Source: Brachypodius melanocephalos (lineage: Eukaryota; Chordata; Aves; Passeriformes; Pycnonotidae). From it: 64,000 nucleotides of DNA. The stretch lies in the NCBI GenBank assembly GCA_013398615.1, contig VZSR01003818.1, positions 443,034 through 507,033 of the forward strand. The letters run 5' to 3'. The notes beneath the pieces are model-generated. The model saw only the letters and a program-made list of their open reading frames with translations, was not told the DNA's origin and made no database searches. Made by a program: the position numbers and the translations under genes. Every line of letters begins with the position of its first letter. Position 1 is the first letter of the stretch. Of the stretch, positions 56,731-64,000 are shown piece after piece.

Positions 56731-57539
56731 CTGCGGGAGGAAGGACAGACCCACTGTGAGGACAGAGGGACAGGAACAGGTGCCAGGTGAGGCAGGAGAG
56801 CCCAACACAGGTCCCACGCCTGTGGTGTGTCTGATTCTGGGGGGATCCCTGAGCAAGTGCAACAGCGTTTGGGCAAGACGACATGAGCAGCAGCATTCCC
56901 AGGAGGTTAGTGCTGGAGTAGAGAAGAACACACTTCTTCCAAGTTTCCAGCTCTAGACGACACTCCTTGTGTCAGGTCAAGTCTCTCTGTTCGCTCGTGG
57001 GCAGCACTGTGGGTTGACCCGAGGCAGAGCTAGGATGGAACCAACTCTCTGCAGGCAAGAGATTCAGCTGGCAGGACTCGTGTACGGTGAGGGTGTCCCA
57101 GAGCCCGTCCCCACCACGGCAGCAGAACGACTGGCAGTGACACCATCGGCCACCAGCAGGTGCCTGTCCTGAACACAGGGCGCTGTGGGACCAACTCGCA
57201 GCAGGAGCTGGAGCCCCAGACCCACCCAGCAACACCACAGAGAAGAGCTGCCCATGGAGGGCCTGGGGTCAGCTGGGGACAGCCCTCCAGTGGCCTTTGC
57301 CTTGCAGGGACACTGTTCCTGCTGCCCGACCCCGAGCTGGGAATCGATGGGACATCCAGAACAGCCTCGGAGGCGCGAAGGTCACCCGAGCCCTGTGATC
57401 CAGTTACCACCTTGGAGCTGCCAGCTGCGGCTTACAAATACCCGCAGGCACGCCAAGGGGCCAAGGCAGGAGCCGGGGTGTCTGTGGGTGGCCAGGCAGG
57501 ACCCAAGGGTGCCCTGCAGGGATGTCCCCGGCATCCTCG

Positions 57540-58110
57540 GCAGGGCTGCACGGGCACAGTGAGGGGCTCAGTCTCCCGCACGCTCCTCGGGCAGCAGGGA
57601 CCGCACGGGGGGCTTTGGCTCAGGAAATGGGGTATCCAAAACCCCGCGTGGCCGCCCCCCGGCACTCGGCATCCAGCAGGCTGCGAGGGTTCGGTCCTCG
57701 GGCCCGCCGGGGAGTCGGGGGGGTCTCGGTTCGCTGCAGCCCCGGCCGCGGCCCCGCGGTGGCGCCGCCGATCCGCGCCGGTCCCGGGAGTGGGACCCGC
57801 GGCGGGCGGGAGCCGGGACCGGGGGAACGACGGGGACCGGAGGAACTGCGGGGACCGGGACAACTGCGGGGACCGGGGGAACTGCGGGGACGGAAACAGC
57901 GTGGAGGAGACGGGCGAGGACCGGGGGAACTGCACGGACCGGGGGAACTGCGAGGACGGGAACAGCGTGGAGGAGACGGGCGGGGACCGGGGGAACTGCG
58001 GGGACCGAGGGAACTGCGGGAACAGGGGGACAACGGGGAGAGGGGACAGCGGGGACAGAAGGCAGAGCGTTCCCCGTTGCAGGGCGGGGGTGCGCTGCCA
58101 CGCACCCACC
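57540..58110 (-). promoter_or_regulatory. ZNF385C: G-rich CpG island, candidate ZNF385C promoter
   Basis: CpG-dense sequence lies 0.8-1.4 kb upstream of the first recognised ZNF385C exon, whose acceptor demands an upstream exon. Much of it is a GGGGACCGGGGGAACTGC-type minisatellite. No exon can be defined from sequence alone. Confidence 0.4.
57815..58060 (+). repeat. G-rich minisatellite, ~18-bp unit with higher-order duplication
   Basis: Units like GGGGACCGGGGGAACTGC repeat through the CpG island. A composite block with AACAGCGTGGAGGAGACGGG occurs twice about 70 bp apart (from about 57897 and 57961). Confidence 0.9.
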
Positions 58111-61100
58111 CACCGGGTGAGCACCCCTCTCCCCAGCGGGTCTGCGCCCCATCCTGCGCCTTCCTGCACCCCGAAGGCGGCCACGAGTGTCTCCATCAAT
58201 AGTCCCGTTTAGCCAAAAGGAGAGGGAGGTTTTCCCACTAGCTGTTAACACAGCCGGAGGCCTTTCCCAGGATAACCATTAGCAGAGCAACCGGAAAACA
58301 GATCTGGGAGATGATCAGCACCAGGAATGTGAGACGGGGCCTCAGGGACTCAGCGGGACACGCGGCACGCTGGTGGGGACACGCCAGCCGAGGCAGGTCG
58401 CCGGGTGCCCTTGGCATGCTCCCCCTCCCCGGGTATTTTTAATGCAATTACATCCCGGGACGCAGAGCTAAAATTGGAACATTATGTGGACAAAGTATCC
58501 CCAAAGTCTCCCTCGTCTTTAAAACGGGCACTGCTGTTGCTCTGATTAGGCAGCAGCTCCTGTACCGGCTCCCGGGGCAGCGTTGGAAGGTCTGTTCTAA
58601 TTGCACACACACTTGTTGTCTCATTCACTTAATTTCTTCTGTGCCTGTTCTGCTTCTCAAGTGTCAGGGCCACAAACTGGGTGGCTCGTGGCTGGGACAG
58701 GTCACAGGACAGGTCATGGCACGTGTGCAGGGTGGCAGTGTCCTGACTGATGGCTACTTTGGGGCAGATTTCACCTTTTCAGCAAAACGTTGAGGAACTT
58801 TTGGCCGGGGGATGGGGGGCTGTTACCTTTCACAGGAGGGAAACTAAGGCAAGGTGAAGGTTCAGGGACACCTCCAGGGTGACTCAGGGGCTCTGAGCCA
58901 AACCCAGCTCTGAACTCAGGGTCACTCCTTCCCAGCTCCACCACCCATCCCACCCCAGGGCAGATGAGGTCAAGCTTTTGTCTCCTCCATGCAGGAGGAT
59001 CACAAGCAGTTGCAAATTTTTGGGTAGTCTTCCCAAGGATTCTCCTGGATGGGGGAGATGAGCTGCCACTCCCCCACCACTGCTGATCAGCACCAGTGAC
59101 ACCTCCCAGGACCCTGATGACAGCCTGCCACCTGCACTTCTTGCTTTCCTTTCTCTCGGAGCCAAGGGCTCTGCTGGCCTCACAGGGGATGTCTTTTTGG
59201 CTGATTTTTTGAAGGAGATCCATGCTGGGCCATCCTTTACTCAGCTCCTGAATGCAAAGCAAACTCCAAAAACCACAACTTCCTGCACAGGCTGCAGTCA
59301 CTGGAAGTAGCTCTGTGCTCACACACTGTGCTGAAGCAGCATCCCACAGCATCCCACAGTATCCCACAGTATCCCACAACATCCCACAGTATCCCACAGT
59401 ATCCCACAGCATCCCACAGTATCCCACAACATCCCACAGCATCCCACAGCATCCTACAGCATCCCACAGTATCCCACAGCATCCCACAGCATCCCACAAC
59501 ATCCCACAGCATCCCATAGCATCCCACAGTATCCCACAACATCCCACAGTATCCCACAGCATCCCACAGCATCCCATAGCATCCCACAGCATCCTACAGC
59601 ATCCCAGAAAATCCGCTGGCTGGGCATGAGATACATCAGTGAGGCAGTGGGGTTCTGGCCAAGCTACAAAATCCTGATGAGAGAGAAGATTTGATGCATG
59701 TCAGGTCCTTTCTCTCATTTCCTGTATTCTGAATAACCTGAGGGCAGACCCAGAAAGGCCACCCTGAGCACAGGGAGTGCTGTTATCCCAGCCTGGACAG
59801 AGATATCCATGCACATGCAGCCTGAACATCTGTGCAGGAATGTTCTCTCAGTGTCCTACCCCAGCAGGGACCCTCATGCTCCCTCCTGCCATCAGCACCA
59901 GTGTGTGTCTCAAGGGACTTTTATTTGTCCTGAACTCAACAGAGCTAACACAGAACCAGAACCTTCCCCCAAGTCAAACTGCCTTTGCCACAGAGCTGAG
60001 GGGACCTGGCAACAGCTGATTGGGAGATCTCTCCATTCAGTGATATGGGATCAGGGAAAACACCAGCTGAACAGAAGGTACGTGAACTTTAACAGAGCAA
60101 GAAATCTGAAGGAAAAAAATAATCTTACTTGAGTTCACTAGGTTACATTCTACTGAATCCACCTTCCTTTCCTCCAGCTGAGTACACACAACAGTAAATA
60201 AAAGCAGCAGAAGTAAAAGGAAGTGTTGGTATGAAAGTGGCCACCAGCAGTTGTCACAAAATTCCCTTGAACTCCCTAAGGACAATTTCATGGTCCCTAT
60301 AATGACCCTCAGATAAGCCAGAGCTGCCACAACACCTCACCCAAGCACAACTGAAATCACTGCATCCCATCACCTCAGGGTTTGCACCATTAAGCAGCTC
60401 TGTGATCCTGCCACTGCCATGCAGGGTTCCTGGCTGTGCCCCCCTCCAGAACCACCAGGGAACCCCAGACCCCCTGCAGCAGCAGCAGCAGCCCCAACCA
60501 TCCTTCCTCCTCACAGACCCCTCACCACTGGCACAGGCGATTTCCAGCCCACCCACCCGTTTGGGCTCAGCACAAAGCAAGGCAGCACCTGGTGCCCCGG
60601 GCTGGCACAGGAGGCTCCTACCTGGTGCTGGTGAAGGGAACGCCGAGCCCTGCCCTTGGCACCGCCGAGCCCAGCCGGCTCCTGCCCTTGTGGCACGGCC
60701 CTCAGGGCACCGCTGCCGCCCCTATGCCTGGAGAGCTGCAGACACCTGTCTCATATTTCAAGGAGCATTTCAAATGCGGTTCGATCGCCACTAAATCAGC
60801 CCTCATCAGCAGCCTCCGGACGAGAGCCGGCACGTCCGAGTTGGTGCCTGTGGCTCAGCAAAGTTCCCAAAGAGCCCGGAGCGTCACGCGGGGCAGCGGG
60901 CGCCAGCTGGCAGGGGGTGGCACTGGAGGAGCCACCTTGAGCCAAGAGCAGGCTGATGCACCTGACAGCAGCTCTCAGTGACAGGGGAGATGGGGGAATG
61001 GGGCAGCTTTCCGGGCTGCCTCGGTGGTTGAGCCCGGAGAATTCCCTGTGTAACTTCATAAAGAGGCACTGGCTGCTGGTGGAGGGATGAGAAGGCTCTG

Positions 61101-64000
61101 GCCTGGCTGCAGTGAGCACAGGGGGCTCTGCCCTGGACGTGGAGGCAGCCCAGGGGACCTGCTGTACCATCAGGAGATGCTTCAATGTCCTGGCCTGAGA
61201 GCTGAGCAGATCCAGGCAGAGCACAGGTTTTGGAGGCGCCTGGCCATGCCTGCAGCACTTGCAGCATTTCATAACACTGCATCAAACCAGCTGCCCCCCC
61301 AGCCCTGACATATGCTCCACTAATGCCAGAGCAAGGCACATTTTAGGATCAGCCCGTAAACCATGCGTTGTCAGAGCAAGGATTAGTGTGAGCTGCCTCT
61401 CAACTGCAGGCTTTCTCCTGGCACAGGGACCAGGGCACACACAGGGCTCAGACCACCCTCAACCCCCCCGCTCTGAATCCCCCAAATGCCCGGTTCTTAC
61501 CCTCAGATGCTCTCCAGGGTTCCCCTCAGCCCCGTTCCCACACGCTGGAGGGCAGTGGGACATCTTGCAGCCTCCCGGGAGGGCAGGGAGCAGCACACGG
61601 AGCACGGTGCCGCTGCGCCTGTCCTCTCCTTTGCACACCAAGATCATTAACACCGCAGGGCTGCGTGTCCCCTGAATCAGCAGATCCCAGCCCTGCTCCC
61701 GGGCAGCGAGGACAGCTGAAACCCAGCAGAAGGAGATGCCATGAAGGGAACAATGCTGCTTCTCTGCAGCGGGGCAGGGAATGTGCCCATCTGCTCTAGG
61801 AAGCAAAACCTGGGCAGTGCCACCTGCTCTCAAACCAGCAGGGAAAAGAGCAAAGCAAACAGAGGCAGGGAATGTGACATTCTGTCCCAGGGTTCAGCTG
61901 TAGGTGTGACCACAGTGCAGGGAGCAGTGGGAGAGGAAGGACTGAGGCTCCAGGATTCATCGCCCCCACTGGCCGTGCACCCCCAGCCTCTCCTCTGGAT
62001 GAGGAGAACCTGGCAAGATCACAGCATCCTTCAGGATTCTTGTGGTCAGCACAAAGATTAGGGCAGAGCCACATCTCACAGAGCCACTGTGTTCTCTTGG
62101 GAAATAAAATACAGAGAACCAGGTGATGCACAGAGAGAGTCTGAGCCCTGGCAGCACCTCGTGCTCCCCTCGCTGTTCACTGAAAGCTGCCACAGAAATG
62201 TTTCCAGAGAAGATGGTTTTCCACAAGTGCAGGATCCAGAATGAGATCCAGGCCAGCTCCTGGGGAGCTGCCACCCCCACTGCAGGCACCCACAGCCAGG
62301 TCAGCAGTGGTGCCACTGGAGGCACAACGCCACAAGCATCATGGTGGTGGCACTGCCAATCCCCTTCACCCACCCACATGTTCCTGTGGCAAAGGTGAGG
62401 ACACCCACCACGAGCACTTACAGTGATGAGCAGGGTTCCAGCAGGTCCCACAGCAGAGGTAGGCATGGTCATCCCTCCCAGCTCCCCTCACTCCCACATC
62501 TGCATCAGGAGCTTTTCAGGGCAGAAATTGGCTATTAAGTGAATTTGTGGAGAGCTGCTGGCTAACAGGAGACCTCCAGTTGAAGCTGGAGCTCTCAAAG
62601 GCTCCTCTATTACAACGCAAATTAAATATTTGATAGTGCTAAGCAAGTGACATTTGCAGTCTGGTCACGCCAGGGGTATCAGATAGAGATATTTGCAACG
62701 GGATCTGTTTAAATCCATGTAGTGCTTTGGATCCGTCCATCAAAACAAGCCCAGAGCTTTATTAAAATCAATGTTATCAAACACCCTGCTGGGGGAGGCT
62801 CTGGAGCCCATGTGGTGGGGCTGGGGCGCAGCTGAGCCCTGCTGAGCTATGAGGCTGCAGTACTGTGCAGCTTTAGAAGTGATTTTTCTTTAAAATTTAA
62901 GAGTAGCAAGACACTTATCCCTACCTGCAGCTGTGGGAGGGAGATACGTTGCAGCAGAAAAAAGGGAAAGCACTGACCCAGCCCCATATGGAACCTGTTT
63001 TCAATCAGATCTCTTATATATGAGAGATTTCTGCTACCTGACACCAGATCAGACGTGCTCCCATGCCAGGTCCATCCGACACATGCTCCAGAAACTGCCA
63101 TAAAGTTGTTCAGTGTGACAAATGCCTGATTCCCTTCCCCAGCTCAGCAAGGCTGCATGGAAACACGCTTTGTCAAAGTATAACAAAACTACTTTCATTG
63201 CCTTCCCTAAAAAAGGGCTTGGAAACATAAAGGCTGAAAAAGGACTTTCTGCATCTGTCACATGAGATGTGACAAAGTGACACAGAGTCCAGGCAACTTG
63301 TTGACAGTGAACGCCCTTCACGGACAGATTTGGGGAAGATTTCCTTACCAGCACATGGCTCGGTCCCATCAGCTGTGGTGGGAGGGGAGGCTCCTGAGCA
63401 CAGTCCCAGGACTGCTCTGGGTCTGCCCTTGGCCCAGAGCTCTGGGAAGATGGGTCTAGGGACAGCTGGACACCCCAAAATGGCTGGGGGGCCACCCCAC
63501 TGCCAGCCCAGTCTGCCCCAGTTCCGTGGTATTTATCATGGTGCTGAAGCTCCCAAACCTCCCAGCTGCTGGGAAAAGTTTGTGAAAACGTCTCGAGCTG
63601 AAAGGCAGATGACAAGTAAAAAGAACCCCGAATTTATTGTTTTCTCAGAATTTAGAGTGGGAGGAAGGAAAATGGGACGACCCATGATTTTTTAATGCCT
63701 GCAGTTGGCAGCTCCATATTTAATGTGACAGCATCCCTTTAAGAAAAATATGTTCATACACAAGAAAGAAAATAAATTGGCAAAGCAATTTGCTTTCAAG
63801 CTAGGGTGACAATTCCCCACTCAGACGTTTTGCTGCAGCCTGGGGTGAGCCGCAGTGGCCGGCACTCCATGCTGAGCAGGGGTCGTCTCAGAGGTTAAGG
63901 ATGCTTCACTGGGTGACAAGCCCATCTGGGAGCAGTAATTTATCCCAGAGATGGTGCAAAGAAAGAGTGGAAGGAATAATTTATTGTGTGTGAGGCAACA
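58111..64000. other. Upstream of ZNF385C: no gene recognised
   Basis: Contains the 10-bp array. Open frames on both strands lack recognisable domains. An AT-rich block at 62590-62800 and the end region 63690-63800 are repeat-free. Further 5' ZNF385C exons could lie here but none could be identified. Confidence 0.6.
59339..59610 (+). repeat. 10-bp satellite array, ~27 copies
   Basis: Unit ATCCCACAGC or ATCCCACAGT or ATCCCACAAC, repeated in strict 10-bp phase with no insertions or deletions. A few units carry C-to-T changes (ATCCTACAGC, ATCCCATAGC). Confidence 0.95.

Noticed and set aside
57160..58251. Overlapping 225-350-aa frames in the CpG island
   Set aside because: Low-complexity Gly/Arg/Pro/Ser translations of the G-rich repeat; all frames stay open because of base composition.
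59237..59629. Frames with repeated IPQHPTASHS or WDAVGCCGML words
   Set aside because: Pure products of the 10-bp array on either strand.

Overview
This is a vertebrate genomic window, almost certainly from a bird. It carries several CR1 LINE 3' ends with the typical closing ATTCT-type octamers, has compact introns, and holds four neighbouring genes in the order DNAJC7 (-), NKIRAS2 (+), ZNF385C (-) with C17orf113 (-) inside it. From memory this is the block at human 17q21.2 and its chicken microchromosome counterpart. Species cannot be fixed from the sequence. Three runs of exactly 100 N (2623-2722, 13804-13903, 37433-37532) are gaps of unknown true size.

Left part (1-13.6 kb): DNAJC7 on the minus strand. 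Eight coding exons (260-5633) encode the TPR region of this co-chaperone. The J domain lies left of the window. Exon 1 is not visible and is probably in or near the gap at 13804-13903. The 8-kb first intron holds CR1 fragments and a 76-bp minisatellite.

13.6-16.1 kb: a CpG-rich, apparently bidirectional promoter, then NKIRAS2 (kappaB-Ras2), complete in three coding exons (191 aa) with a poly(A) signal at 16062. NKIRAS2 and ZNF385C converge, and their candidate poly(A) signals lie within 25 bp of each other on opposite strands.

16-58 kb: ZNF385C on the minus strand. Eight exons join into a 503-aa reading frame with four matrin/U1-type C2H2 zinc fingers and the family's FAPY C-terminus. A 28-kb intron (28637-56481) contains the same-strand gene C17orf113, a domesticated hAT-transposase-like gene in two recognised coding exons plus a candidate upstream exon under its own CpG island.

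58-64 kb: sequence upstream of ZNF385C with no gene I can support. It begins after a G-rich CpG island and includes a 10-bp repeat array.

The genes do not form a pathway. Their arrangement (head-to-head, tail-to-tail, nested) is the main organisational feature. I found no undescribed gene system. The best leads are an in-frame N-terminal extension of C17orf113, the convergent 3' ends, the promoter-proximal G-rich minisatellite, and several repeat-free AT-rich intronic blocks that could be regulatory.
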